Source: Mycobacterium lacus (GTDB lineage Bacteria > Actinomycetota > Actinomycetes > Mycobacteriales > Mycobacteriaceae). From it: DNA of 64,000 bases. Shown here in pieces: positions 18,191 through 26,187 of the stretch. Below the pieces are notes generated by a model. The model was not told the DNA's origin and did not search any database. It saw only the letters and a list, made by a program, of their open reading frames with translations. How positions within the stretch are numbered: the first letter of the stretch is position 1; each line of letters begins with the position of its first letter. The position numbers were made by a program, and so were the translations under genes. Where the stretch lies: contig NZ_AP022581.1 in the NCBI RefSeq assembly GCF_010731535.1, positions 2,055,952 to 2,119,951 of the forward strand, in the 5' to 3' direction.

Positions 18191-18597
18191 CGTTTACCTA
18201 ACATACGGCGGCCGCGTGAACCTTCGGCTTGGTCCCATCCCGCGAATGTAGATCGCCTCTGCCTCAATCGGATCCAGCGATTGGCGGATCAGCAGGCGGA
18301 ACTGTCCTCCCCCGAACGGGGGAGCTTCGGCATTTGCGATCGGACGACGGTGACGCACGCGAGCGTGGAGATCGTCCGCTAGGAGTGCGGTTCACGCGGG
18401 TCCGGCGTTGCCCGAACCGGGTGAGGTGTTCATTCTGCGCTGGGCGCGACGAAATCGCGGTCCGCGGCACTCTGGGCGCAGACTGGGCGTCCTGGATGCA
18501 GACTCGCGCGTTCAGGCGCCCGGGCAGTGGACCGCCGTCCTCGCCCGGCCAGGGGCTTGGCCAATAGCCCGGCAGGGCGGCGTCACGGCTGGACTGG
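18191..18597. other. Intergenic region upstream of the sensor kinase
   Basis: About 400 bases without a convincing gene; open frames here have skewed, Arg/Pro-rich translations. It contains the kinase promoter and the palindrome at 18306-18324. The right part is the 3' flank of the dehalogenase gene. Confidence 0.5.
18306..18324. promoter_or_regulatory. CCTCCCCC-GAAC-GGGGGAG palindrome
   Basis: Third copy of the motif family (see 10071 and 15190), again beginning GTCC but with a different right flank (CTTCGGCATTT). It lies upstream of the sensor kinase, in the opposite orientation to that gene. If it is a binding site, autoregulation of the two-component pair is a simple explanation. Confidence 0.5.
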
Positions 18598-19497
18598 CTA
18601 GACCGTGGCGAGCAGACCAAGCAGTTCCTCGGCGAGTTGCTCACCGCGGTCTTCTTGGAGAAAATGCGCGGCGCCCTCGATCCGCACCTGCTCGCGGGCG
18701 GCGGGGATCAAGTCGCAAAAAACCTGTCCCGCCTTTGGGTAGGGAAAGACGGGGTCGGTATCCGAAAACGCAACCAGAGTTGGCTTGTGCCACCGGGACA
18801 GCTCGTCGCTGATCGCGAGCATCTCCTCGACGCCCGGGGCGTCGTCGCTGGTGGGCACCAGCAGCGGGAATTGGGCGGCGCCGGCCTTTGACTCGGCGGT
18901 GGGGCATGGTGCGTCGTATGCGGCGACGACGTCATCGGAAAGTTGCGTGGTCGTGGCGCCCTGGATAACGACGCCGACGGGTAGATCCGGGTTGTTTTCG
19001 GCGAAATTGCGCCAGGCCAGGAATCCTTTGGACACCCGCCCGGTGAACAGGCCGGTATTCATGATCATCAGCGCATCAACCCGGGCGGCGTTTTCCACCG
19101 CCCAGCGCAGGCCGATCGGGCCGCCCCAGTCCTGAACGACCACGGTTGCGTGCTGCAGCTCAAGCGCGCCCAGCACCATGGCGACCGATTCACTGTGCCG
19201 GTCGAACGTGTACCAGCGGCGGTCCGTGGGCTTGTCGGAGCGGCCGAACCCGGCGTAGTCGGGCACGACGACCCGATGCCCGGCCGCGACGAGCGGTGGC
19301 AGCATCTTGCGGTAGAGGTAGGCCCAGCTCGGCTCGCCATGAAAACACACGACGGGCGATCCCTCGCGCGGCCCCTCATCCAGATAGTGCATCCGCAGCC
19401 CATCGACCTCGAGGTAGTGGGGGGCGAAGTGGTAGCCGGGAAGACTCTCGAAACGCGAATCGGGTGTTCGGAAAACCTCCGAGGCAGTGGAACTCAT
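18598..19497 (-). CDS. Haloalkane dehalogenase
   Basis: A 299-residue alpha/beta hydrolase with the haloalkane dehalogenase pattern. It has the oxyanion/halide motif HGEPSW (near 54-59), nucleophile Asp123 followed by halide-binding Trp124 (VVQDWGG) and catalytic His near 278 (GAAHFLQED). It is close to the DhmA/DhaA-type enzymes of mycobacteria, which convert haloalkanes to alcohols. ATG 19497 is chosen because GGAG lies nine bases upstream; ATG 19512 is possible. It is divergent from a TetR gene with a shared operator-like site between them. Confidence 0.9.
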   Translation of the reverse strand: MSSTASEVFRTPDSRFESLPGYHFAPHYLEVDGLRMHYLDEGPREGSPVVCFHGEPSWAYLYRKMLPPLVAAGHRVVVPDYAGFGRSDKPTDRRWYTFDRHSESVAMVLGALELQHATVVVQDWGGPIGLRWAVENAARVDALMIMNTGLFTGRVSKGFLAWRNFAENNPDLPVGVVIQGATTTQLSDDVVAAYDAPCPTAESKAGAAQFPLLVPTSDDAPGVEEMLAISDELSRWHKPTLVAFSDTDPVFPYPKAGQVFCDLIPAAREQVRIEGAAHFLQEDRGEQLAEELLGLLATV

Positions 19498-19559
19498 TGC
19501 CGCCATCTCCATTCGGTACCGGGCCGCGCGTGCACGACGCTGGACAACCTATCCGATTT

Positions 19560-19589
19560 TTGACCGACCAGTCAACTATCTACTACACT
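19560..19589 (+). promoter_or_regulatory. TetR operator and promoter between dehalogenase and TetR genes
   Basis: TTGACCGACCAGTCAA (19560-19575) is an inverted repeat with TTGAC/GTCAA arms, overlapping a -35 TTGACC. The -10 TACACT (19584-19589) follows after 18 bases and ends six bases before the GTG start of the TetR gene, predicting a leaderless message. Such overlap is the usual layout for self-repression. Confidence 0.65.
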
Positions 19590-19595
19590 TCGTGA

Positions 19596-20207
19596 GTGCC
19601 ACGGACCTCGAACGCTCGTGACCGCATCGTGTCAGTCGCCGCACGACTGTTCCTCGAACGCAGCTACCACGATGTGGGAGTCGAGGAGATTTGTGCCTCA
19701 GCTGACGTTCGCAAAGGCAGCTTCTACCACTACTTCTCGTCGAAAGCTGACCTGGCGAAAGCGGTTATCGACCGGCACATGCGGGTATTCCAGACCCGTC
19801 TGGCCAGCAAGCCCGGCGCGACTCCCGCCGACCAGCTGTACGCGATTCCGGACGCAATCGTTGCCATCCAGACGGCGCTTCACGCGGACTTCGGACGCTT
19901 CGTCGGCTGCCCATTCGGCAACATGGCCGCCGAGCTCTCCACCACCGACGAAGCCGTACGCATTCACCTCGCCGCGCGATTGGCCGCGCTGGAAGCTCAA
20001 CTAGCCAAGATCTGCCGCGACGCCGCGGCTCACCGAACACTGCGCGAGGGCGTCGACCCCGACCGACTCGCCCATGCTCTATTCGCGCACTACCAGGGCC
20101 TTATCTTGCTCGCCAAGCTGCATGGCTCGAGTGTTTCCGCCCTGGCACCCGCGCTGCACGACTTCGTCGACGGCCATCTCGCCGATGAGTTCAGGGTGAG
20201 ACCTTGA
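19596..20207 (+). CDS. TetR-family transcriptional regulator
   Basis: A 203-residue repressor. The HTH is in the first 50 residues (ARDRIVSVAARLFLERSYHDVGVEEICASADVRKGSFYHYFSSK). The C-terminal ligand domain contains CPFGNMAAEL, a motif seen in AcuR-like TetR proteins with TetR_C_6-type domains. GTG 19596 is chosen from the promoter geometry. It is divergent from the haloalkane dehalogenase, its probable target, and its 3' end overlaps the convergent reductase by 17 bp. Confidence 0.9.
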   Translation: MPRTSNARDRIVSVAARLFLERSYHDVGVEEICASADVRKGSFYHYFSSKADLAKAVIDRHMRVFQTRLASKPGATPADQLYAIPDAIVAIQTALHADFGRFVGCPFGNMAAELSTTDEAVRIHLAARLAALEAQLAKICRDAAAHRTLREGVDPDRLAHALFAHYQGLILLAKLHGSSVSALAPALHDFVDGHLADEFRVRP

Positions 20208-21204
20208 CCACCAGCTTGCCGACATTCTTGCCGTCAAACAGCATGTTGATCGCCGTCGGCAGCTGCTCGAAGCCCTCCACGACGGTCTCGAGCGGCGTCA
20301 GCTTGCCCTCGGCGATCAGGCTGGCGATCTCGCCGATCGCCTCCGGCGCACGGCCGAAGTGATCGAGGACAATGAAGCCCTGCAGCGTCGCACGCTGAAT
20401 GAGCAAGTTTCCAAAGGCGCGTGGTCCAGGCGGCGGGTCAGCCGAGTTGTATCCGGAGATCAAGCCACAAAGCGCAACACGCGCACGGATGTTCAGTCGC
20501 GCGAAGACCGCGTCCATGACGTCGCCGCCGACGTTCTCGAAGTCGACGTCGATGCCGTTCGGGGTCGCCGCGGCGAGCTGGGCGGCCCAATCGTCGGCAC
20601 GGTGGTCCACGGCGGCGTCGAAGCCAAGCCGGTCGGTCAACAGCGCGCACTTCTCAGGTCCGCCGGCGATCCCGACGACGCGCGCGCCACTGGCCTTGGC
20701 GAGCTGGCCGGCGACCGAGCCGACCGCGCCCGCCGCGGCCGAGACGACGACCGTCTCGCCCGGCTGCGGCTTGCCGATGTCGCGGACCCCGATCCACGCG
20801 GTCAGCCCGGTCATCCCGAGCGCGCCCATGTAGGTGCTCGGCGGGACGCCCTCGGCGACGTCCACCGGAAACAACGGCATTGCGTCCGACGCAACCACGT
20901 ACTTCTGCCAGCCGACGAGGCCCTGCACGATCTGTCCGACGGGATAGTTCGGATTCTTCGACGCGACGACGTCGCCGAGCCCGCCGGCGCGCATCACCTC
21001 GCCGATGCCGACGGGTGGCAGATACGTCGGGGTGTCGTTGATCCACATGCGGTTTGTCGGATCGAGCGAGATCCAGTCGACGCGAACAAGTGCCTCGCCA
21101 TCCTTGATCTCGGGCATCGCCTCCTCGGTGAGTTCGAAGGTGTCGGGGCCGATGCGCCCGCTGGGGCGCTCGCGCAACAGAAAACGGCGGTTTCGATCCG
21201 GCAT
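20191..21204 (-). CDS. Zinc-free MDR-family NADP-dependent oxidoreductase
   Basis: A 337-residue medium-chain reductase of the leukotriene B4 dehydrogenase/prostaglandin reductase type. The GroES-like domain (about 1-130) lacks zinc ligands. The Rossmann part has the cofactor motif AAAGAVGSVAGQLAK, and the typical ...DVDFENVGGDVMDAV and LCGLISGYN stretches follow. It reduces C=C bonds of enones or related substrates with NADPH (family knowledge). ATG 21204 is preferred to 21219 because MPDRNRRFLL is the usual N terminus of this family. Confidence 0.9.
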   Translation of the reverse strand: MPDRNRRFLLRERPSGRIGPDTFELTEEAMPEIKDGEALVRVDWISLDPTNRMWINDTPTYLPPVGIGEVMRAGGLGDVVASKNPNYPVGQIVQGLVGWQKYVVASDAMPLFPVDVAEGVPPSTYMGALGMTGLTAWIGVRDIGKPQPGETVVVSAAAGAVGSVAGQLAKASGARVVGIAGGPEKCALLTDRLGFDAAVDHRADDWAAQLAAATPNGIDVDFENVGGDVMDAVFARLNIRARVALCGLISGYNSADPPPGPRAFGNLLIQRATLQGFIVLDHFGRAPEAIGEIASLIAEGKLTPLETVVEGFEQLPTAINMLFDGKNVGKLVVKVSP

Positions 21205-21226
21205 AACCGCACCGTACATATGCGCC

Positions 21227-21282
21227 GGGCAGACGCGAAAGCCCCCATTTGGGCCACCAATTGGGGGCTTTCGCGTCTGCCC
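21227..21282. repeat. Long perfect hairpin with GCAGACGC ends
   Basis: A 21-bp perfect stem begins GGGCAGACGCG and closes CGCGTCTGCCC, with four more inner pairs (TTGG/CCAA) after one mismatch. It starts 22 bp before the reductase ATG, in a region where genes on both sides point outward, so it cannot be a simple terminator for either. The outer ends match the hairpin at 14290-14347. Confidence 0.75.
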
Positions 21283-21460
21283 GCCGTGTCACCGGTGGTT
21301 GCCGTCCTTTCGGCGTGGGCCCCCGACGCGCGGCGAATTCACGGTTAATTCTCATCTTTGGACACAGTTTGATCACAGGTTTGCTGGCAACCCTGGATAT
21401 CGAGGCTAAGACCCACGGGGCAGTGGGTTTGGCGTTGCCGGCCGAGAGGAGTCGATAATC

Positions 21461-21634
21461 GTGGCGAATGCGTCAGAGGCAAATGTGATTTTCCTTCAGT
21501 CGCACCCCGTTTGGACCGCAGCCCGGCAGCGCGAATGTCAGCGCCAGGAAGAGATGCGCCGCCATCCTGCATTTCTCGCCCGCCAGCGCGCCGCCGACTT
21601 CAGGGCGTGCCCCGGCGCCGACGCACCCGCCTGA
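21461..21634 (+). CDS. Small hypothetical protein, 57 aa
   Basis: GTG 21461 is preceded by AGAGGAG nine bases upstream and opens a 57-codon frame ending at TGA 21632-21634. The protein is Arg/Gln/Ala-rich and helical (VWTAARQRECQRQEEMRRHPAFLARQRAADFR), without signal peptide. It lies 71 bp before the M48 peptidase gene and may share its transcript. I recognise no family. Support is the ribosome site and a composition unlike a random frame. Confidence 0.45.
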   Translation: MANASEANVIFLQSHPVWTAARQRECQRQEEMRRHPAFLARQRAADFRACPGADAPA

Positions 21635-21705
21635 CGCATGAGCTGAGAAATCGCCTCCGCGCGGCGCCGTATCCTGGATACGCGACGACCGAGGGGACAG
21701 CGTCA

Positions 21706-22752
21706 ATGTCTCAGCCACCCGCGACAACCCGCAACACGTTTCCGGGGATCAGCTCACGCGCGTGGGAGCACCCCGCTGACCGGGCCGCCCTGTCCGCGCT
21801 GCGCCGGCTCAAGGGTTTCGACCAGGTCCTGAAGCTGATGTCCGGGATGCTGCGGGAGCGCCAGCACAGGCTGCTGTACCTGGCCAGTGCGGCACGCGTC
21901 GGACCGCGCCAGTTCGCGGACCTCGACGCCCTGCTCGACGAGTGCGTGGATGTCCTCGACGCGCCGACGAGACCCGAGCTCTATGTGATGGCCTCGCCGA
22001 TCGCGGACGCATTCACGATCGGGATGGATAAGCCGTTCGTCGTGGTCACCTCCGGGCTCTACGACCTGATGACGCACGAAGAGATGCGATTCATCGTGGG
22101 TCACGAGCTCGGCCACGCGATGTCCGGTCACGCGGTATACCGCACGATGACGATGCACCTGATGCGGTTGGCGCGGTCATTCGGCGTGTTGCCGGTGGGC
22201 GGCTGGGCGTTGCGCGCGATCGTGGCCGCCCTGATGGAATGGCAGCGCAAATCGGAGTTGTCCGGGGACCGCGCCGGGTTGCTCTGCTGCCAGGACGTGG
22301 ATGCCGCGATCCGGGTGGAGATGAAGCTGGCCGGCGGAAGCCGGCTCGACAAGCTGGACTCGGAGGCCTTCTTGGCCCAGGCCCGGGAATACGAGAAAAC
22401 CGGTGACATGCGCGACGGCGTGCTCAAACTGCTGAACTTGGAGCTGCAGACGCATCCGTTCTCGGTGCTGCGAGCGGCCGCGCTGACCGCATGGGTAGAC
22501 ACCGGCGGCTACGGAAAGGTGCTGTCCGGCGACTACCCACGGCGGCTCGACGACGACAAGGCCACCTTCGCAGACGACCTCGGTGACACCGCCCGCCATT
22601 ACAAGGACGGCTTCGACCAGTCCGATGACCCCCTGATCAAAGGCATCCGCGAGGGTCTTGGTGGCATCGTCGACGGCGTGGGGCGTGCCGCCACGAGCGC
22701 GGCCGATTCGTTGGGCCGCAAGATCACCGAATGGCGGCAGGGCTCGAAATAG
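21706..22752 (+). CDS. M48-family zinc metallopeptidase
   Basis: A 348-residue protein with the zinc motif HELGH (His133, Glu134, His137) and a downstream Glu in SELSGDRAG as third ligand. This is the layout of M48/HtpX-like peptidases. No clear membrane helix is present, unlike HtpX, though the 158-178 stretch is hydrophobic. GAGGGGACAG lies upstream of ATG 21706. The length and position relative to the mce3 block match my memory of Rv1977. Confidence 0.88.
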   Translation: MSQPPATTRNTFPGISSRAWEHPADRAALSALRRLKGFDQVLKLMSGMLRERQHRLLYLASAARVGPRQFADLDALLDECVDVLDAPTRPELYVMASPIADAFTIGMDKPFVVVTSGLYDLMTHEEMRFIVGHELGHAMSGHAVYRTMTMHLMRLARSFGVLPVGGWALRAIVAALMEWQRKSELSGDRAGLLCCQDVDAAIRVEMKLAGGSRLDKLDSEAFLAQAREYEKTGDMRDGVLKLLNLELQTHPFSVLRAAALTAWVDTGGYGKVLSGDYPRRLDDDKATFADDLGDTARHYKDGFDQSDDPLIKGIREGLGGIVDGVGRAATSAADSLGRKITEWRQGSK

Positions 22753-22805
22753 CGGCCGGCGAGGGGACGCCGCCGCTGTCCGCCATTGCCTTATGTCTCC
22801 GGTAG

Positions 22806-22824
22806 TACTACAGTTGTAGTGATA
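22806..22824 (+). promoter_or_regulatory. Probable TetR operator at the monooxygenase promoter
   Basis: TACTACAGTTGTAGTGATA: an inverted repeat ACTACA/TGTAGT. The identical frame TACTA-N6-TAGTGATA appears upstream of the TetR gene at 25123-25141, in the same orientation relative to each gene. It lies 42 bases before the monooxygenase ATG. Confidence 0.65.
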
Positions 22825-22866
22825 ATTCATCGATTGAAGAATTTCTATCCGGAAGGCTGGGCGGCG

Positions 22867-24534
22867 ATGGACGAGCGGTTGACCCCGGTGCTGGTCGTCG
22901 GCGCGGGACCGACCGGGTTGACGATGGCAAACGAATTGACACGCCACGGCGTCGCCGTGCGGATCGTTGATCGCGAGGCCGCGCCGGCGAGGACGTCGCG
23001 TGCGCTGGTCGTGCAGCCCCGGACGTTGGAGATCCTGGACGACATGGGCGTGATCGACGAGGCGCTCGCGGCCGGCAGCCCGGCCACCTCGCTCACCCTC
23101 GTATTCAGGAAAAAGCGGGTGCGACTCGACCTTGACGGCGCGTTGAGCGGGCCGCGGAACTACACCGCCCATCCCGCCCTGCGCACGCTCTCCCAGCATG
23201 ACACCGAGCGGATACTCACGGAGTCGCTGACCAAACAGGGCGTCGAGGTCGATCGCGGACGGGCACTGATCGATCTGACCCAAGACGGCGATACCGCGAC
23301 GGCGTGGCTGCGCGGGGCGGACGGATCGATCGAGACCGTGCGGTGCCGGTGGGTCATCGGCTGCGACGGCGCACACAGCGCGGTGCGCAAGGCGGCTGGC
23401 ATCGAGTTTGCCGGCTCCACCTACCGTGACGAGTTCATCATGGCTGACGCCGAAATCGATTGGGAGCTGCCGCATGACGGACTGTACGGGTTTCCTAGTG
23501 CCGCAGGCATTTTCGCGGCGTTTTCGATGCCCGGCGAGAACCGGTTCCGAATCTTCGGCAATGTACCGCTGGGGCCCGAGGGACCCGGTGCCGAGTACAG
23601 CGAACCAACCCACGAAGAGTTCCAGGCGATGCTGGACGAGCGAGTGCCGTTGGCCGCCAAGGTCATCAGGGAGCACTGGGTGACCCGCTACCGGGTGCAC
23701 AGCCGAGTCGTGCCCGTCTACCGCGACCGGCGCATCTTCTTGGTCGGCGACGCCGCGCATGTGCACAGTCCCGCCGGGGCCCAAGGAATGAACACCGGCA
23801 TCCAGGATGCGTACAACCTGGCCTGGAAGCTCGCCCTCGTCGAACGCGGCATCGGCGATCAAGCGCTGCTCGACAGCTACCAGGCCGAGCGTCACCCCGT
23901 CGGCATCCAGTTGCTCAAGACGACCGACCGGCTGTTCGCGGCGTTCGTCGGGCACAACCCGATATCGACGATCGCGCGCGGTTGGCTCGGCCCCATGGTG
24001 GCCGCGCGAGTGCTCACTCGACGCTCCCTGCAGCGCCGGTTTGTCGGCATGTTGGCCCAGTTGCGGCTGCACTACCCGGACAGCCCGCTCAACGCCGCGG
24101 ACGGCACGGGCTGGGGCGCTGCGCCGGCACCCGGCGACCGGGCACGCGAGGCCGACGTGCTGATCGACGGACGACCGGGACGCCTGTACGCGACGTTCCG
24201 CGGCATCCACCACACCGTGTTGCTGTTCACCGGGCTCGACGAGCAGGCGCGACCGGCCGTCGAGCTATGCCGGATCGCCGCACAGATCGAGCGAGCCTAC
24301 CCGGGGCTGGTGCGGGCGCGCGTGATCAGTGCGGAGCGGTTCGCCGATCACCCGCTGGCGCTTGGTGATCCGGATCGGTCGGCGCACCGGCAATACGGAG
24401 TGAAGTCGTCGTGCGCGTTCGTCGTCCGGCCGGACGCGCACATCGGCTACCGCGGTCGGCCGGTGGGGGTCGATCGGCTCCTGGCTGATCTGGCCGCCCG
24501 GCTGCCCGCGGGGCTCGGCTCGAGGACCTTGTGA
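22867..24534 (+). CDS. FAD-dependent aromatic hydroxylase (PheA/TfdB type)
   Basis: A 555-residue flavoprotein monooxygenase. The FAD motif GAGPTG is at about 14-19, the DG motif CDGAHS near 168-173 and the GD motif VGDAAHVHSPAGAQGMNTGIQ near 290-310. A C-terminal thioredoxin-like domain follows (about 430-550), as in phenol 2-monooxygenase-type enzymes. It would hydroxylate an aromatic or polyketide substrate with NAD(P)H and O2. ATG 22867 has GGAAGG ten bases upstream. Its 3' end overlaps the convergent TetR gene by 88 bp. Confidence 0.9.
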   Translation: MDERLTPVLVVGAGPTGLTMANELTRHGVAVRIVDREAAPARTSRALVVQPRTLEILDDMGVIDEALAAGSPATSLTLVFRKKRVRLDLDGALSGPRNYTAHPALRTLSQHDTERILTESLTKQGVEVDRGRALIDLTQDGDTATAWLRGADGSIETVRCRWVIGCDGAHSAVRKAAGIEFAGSTYRDEFIMADAEIDWELPHDGLYGFPSAAGIFAAFSMPGENRFRIFGNVPLGPEGPGAEYSEPTHEEFQAMLDERVPLAAKVIREHWVTRYRVHSRVVPVYRDRRIFLVGDAAHVHSPAGAQGMNTGIQDAYNLAWKLALVERGIGDQALLDSYQAERHPVGIQLLKTTDRLFAAFVGHNPISTIARGWLGPMVAARVLTRRSLQRRFVGMLAQLRLHYPDSPLNAADGTGWGAAPAPGDRAREADVLIDGRPGRLYATFRGIHHTVLLFTGLDEQARPAVELCRIAAQIERAYPGLVRARVISAERFADHPLALGDPDRSAHRQYGVKSSCAFVVRPDAHIGYRGRPVGVDRLLADLAARLPAGLGSRTL

Positions 24535-25091
24535 ATCATGGTGCGCGTGATCTCACCGGGGCTGCGAGCGCCCAAGGTCTGCGGCATCACAAGCGAGGTG
24601 AACAGCATGCCGTTGTAGAACGCGCCGAGAAGCTCGACGTCTTCCCTCGACGGTTCGGTGTCGTTCACGCGATGGGCAGCACGCGTGAGCCCCATGGCGT
24701 CGGCGGTAATGCGGTCGAGCACCTCGCGCAGTTCGGGCTTGCGGGCGCACTCCAGGGCCAGTTCAAGCATCGCGAGGTAGCGGCCCGGATAACGGGTCAG
24801 CGCATGATCGACCACGTCGCCAAGAAAGTCCGCCACGTTGACCGCCCCGCCCGCATCCGCGTATTGGGCGCGCAGTTCCGCAATCAACGCGAAGTGAAGG
24901 TCGACGATGCGCTGAATCGCCGCCGCCACCAGCGCTTCCCGCGAACGAAAGTAGTTGGATGTGGTTCCCCGCGGCACCTCGGCCGCCTCGTCGACCGCGC
25001 GATGTGACAGGCCGTGCAGACCCTGCTCGGCCACTATCCCGATGGCGGCGTCGGTGAGTTTGTCACGCCGAGGCTGATTGCTCGGTGGCAC
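24447..25091 (-). CDS. TetR-family regulator of the adjacent monooxygenase
   Basis: A 214-residue TetR protein. The HTH lies within the first 55 residues (RRDKLTDAAIGIVAEQGLHGLSHRAVDEAAEVPRGTTSNYFRSR). The ligand domain follows. GTG 25091 has GGAG eight bases upstream. The same 19-base operator pattern precedes this gene and the convergent FAD monooxygenase, so it probably represses both. The C-terminal ~30 codons overlap the 3' end of the monooxygenase gene on the other strand. Confidence 0.9.
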   Translation of the reverse strand: MPPSNQPRRDKLTDAAIGIVAEQGLHGLSHRAVDEAAEVPRGTTSNYFRSREALVAAAIQRIVDLHFALIAELRAQYADAGGAVNVADFLGDVVDHALTRYPGRYLAMLELALECARKPELREVLDRITADAMGLTRAAHRVNDTEPSREDVELLGAFYNGMLFTSLVMPQTLGARSPGEITRTMIHKVLEPSPAGSRAARSARSRSTPTGRPR

Positions 25092-25122
25092 GTGGCTGGC
25101 TCCAAGGGCTCCCTCATCGACA

Positions 25123-25141
25123 TATCACTATGGACATAGTA
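25123..25141 (-). promoter_or_regulatory. Probable TetR operator at its own promoter
   Basis: Read on the minus strand this is TACTATGTCCATAGTGATA, with ACTATG/CATAGT arms. It shares TACTA-N6-TAGTGATA with 22806-22824. It sits 32 bases before the TetR start codon. Confidence 0.65.
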
Positions 25142-25175
25142 GCGCTGACGTAGTGCCAAGCCGCCGGGCGGCGTC

Positions 25176-26000
25176 CTACCAGACACGCACCCAGTCGACG
25201 AGCATCTGCGCGGGGTAGCTCCCCGGTCCGGGATCACCGCCACCGGATCCGGCAACCGCAAGGTTCAACACCGGAAACACCGTGTAGCCAGGATCATTGA
25301 ACGGCCAGTCGGAGAGCGAGTTCGCCGACACAGTGAAGTATGGTTGCGCGCCGTCCACATGGTCTTGCCAGAAACGCATGCCGGCCTGGTCCCATTGGCA
25401 TCGCCAGGTGTGCCACCCGCTGTCCACCGCGATGTTGTGGGTCTTCCATTCGGAGCCGTTTGACTTGGCGTGGACGGTGGTTGCCGACGGCCAGTTGCGG
25501 TTGCCGTACCACTCCAAAATGTCGATTTCGCCGCGGTCCTCGTTGCCCAACCACCAGGCGGGCCAGCAACCGGCGGTGAGGCAGTCGAGTTTGATTCGGG
25601 CCTCCCACGTGTGGCCGACGCCTCCCCGCCACGGGCTTTGAATCTTGCCGCTGTAGTAGGTGCTGCCGTCTTTCGCGGCACGGATGACCAGGTTGGACTT
25701 GCCGTCGAGGAATACGTTTTGCCGGTCGTCGCGGTACTGCCCGATGTTCTCGGGCAACTCCCAAAACGTCGGATCCTTGATTTGCTCTCGGGCGCGCGCG
25801 ACCGTCCACTTCGACGCGTCGGGTGCCGAGCCGGCCGGGCCATCGAAGTCGTCCTGGAAGAGGTAGCTTCCCGATTGGCCATTGGGCGACGGCGCATCAG
25901 GTGGCGACGGGTGCGCCTGGGCCTCCGGAAGGGGCATCGCGGTGGCCAACGCGCCGACACCCATCATCAGCAGCAGGCTGCGACGATCCATCTCGGGCAT
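25176..26000 (-). CDS. GH16-family exported beta-1,3-glucanase-like protein
   Basis: A 274-residue glycoside hydrolase family 16 protein. The catalytic signature EIDILE (158-163, nucleophile Glu158 and acid/base Glu163) is intact in GEIDILEWYG, with aromatic residues around it for glycan binding. The N terminus MPEMDRRSLLLMMG... then AQA-H is a signal peptide with an RR pair, so Tat export is possible. From memory it closely resembles Rv0315. The start at ATG 26000 matches that protein's MPEMDRR. It stands alone between a TetR gene and a PPE gene. Confidence 0.9.
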   Translation of the reverse strand: MPEMDRRSLLLMMGVGALATAMPLPEAQAHPSPPDAPSPNGQSGSYLFQDDFDGPAGSAPDASKWTVARAREQIKDPTFWELPENIGQYRDDRQNVFLDGKSNLVIRAAKDGSTYYSGKIQSPWRGGVGHTWEARIKLDCLTAGCWPAWWLGNEDRGEIDILEWYGNRNWPSATTVHAKSNGSEWKTHNIAVDSGWHTWRCQWDQAGMRFWQDHVDGAQPYFTVSANSLSDWPFNDPGYTVFPVLNLAVAGSGGGDPGPGSYPAQMLVDWVRVW

Positions 26001-26187
26001 AAGCAGGGGACGATAGCAGCCGGCGCGGTGCCGCGCGAAAGCCGGCCCAGGCTCGCAGTGCGGCGCCGAAAACGGGTAAGCCCATGTCGCGCGGGGCCGC
26101 AAGCCACAGCACCGTCTTCGTTGAACTCAACGTGGAGCGAGCCCGGCCGGTGCTCGCGCGTTTCCGAAGGATCGTAAGCGAGATCTC

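Noticed and set aside
22177..24213. A 678-codon minus-strand frame opposite the M48 and monooxygenase genes
   Set aside because: High-GC codon bias opens the antisense frame; the plus-strand genes have complete, well-known motifs.
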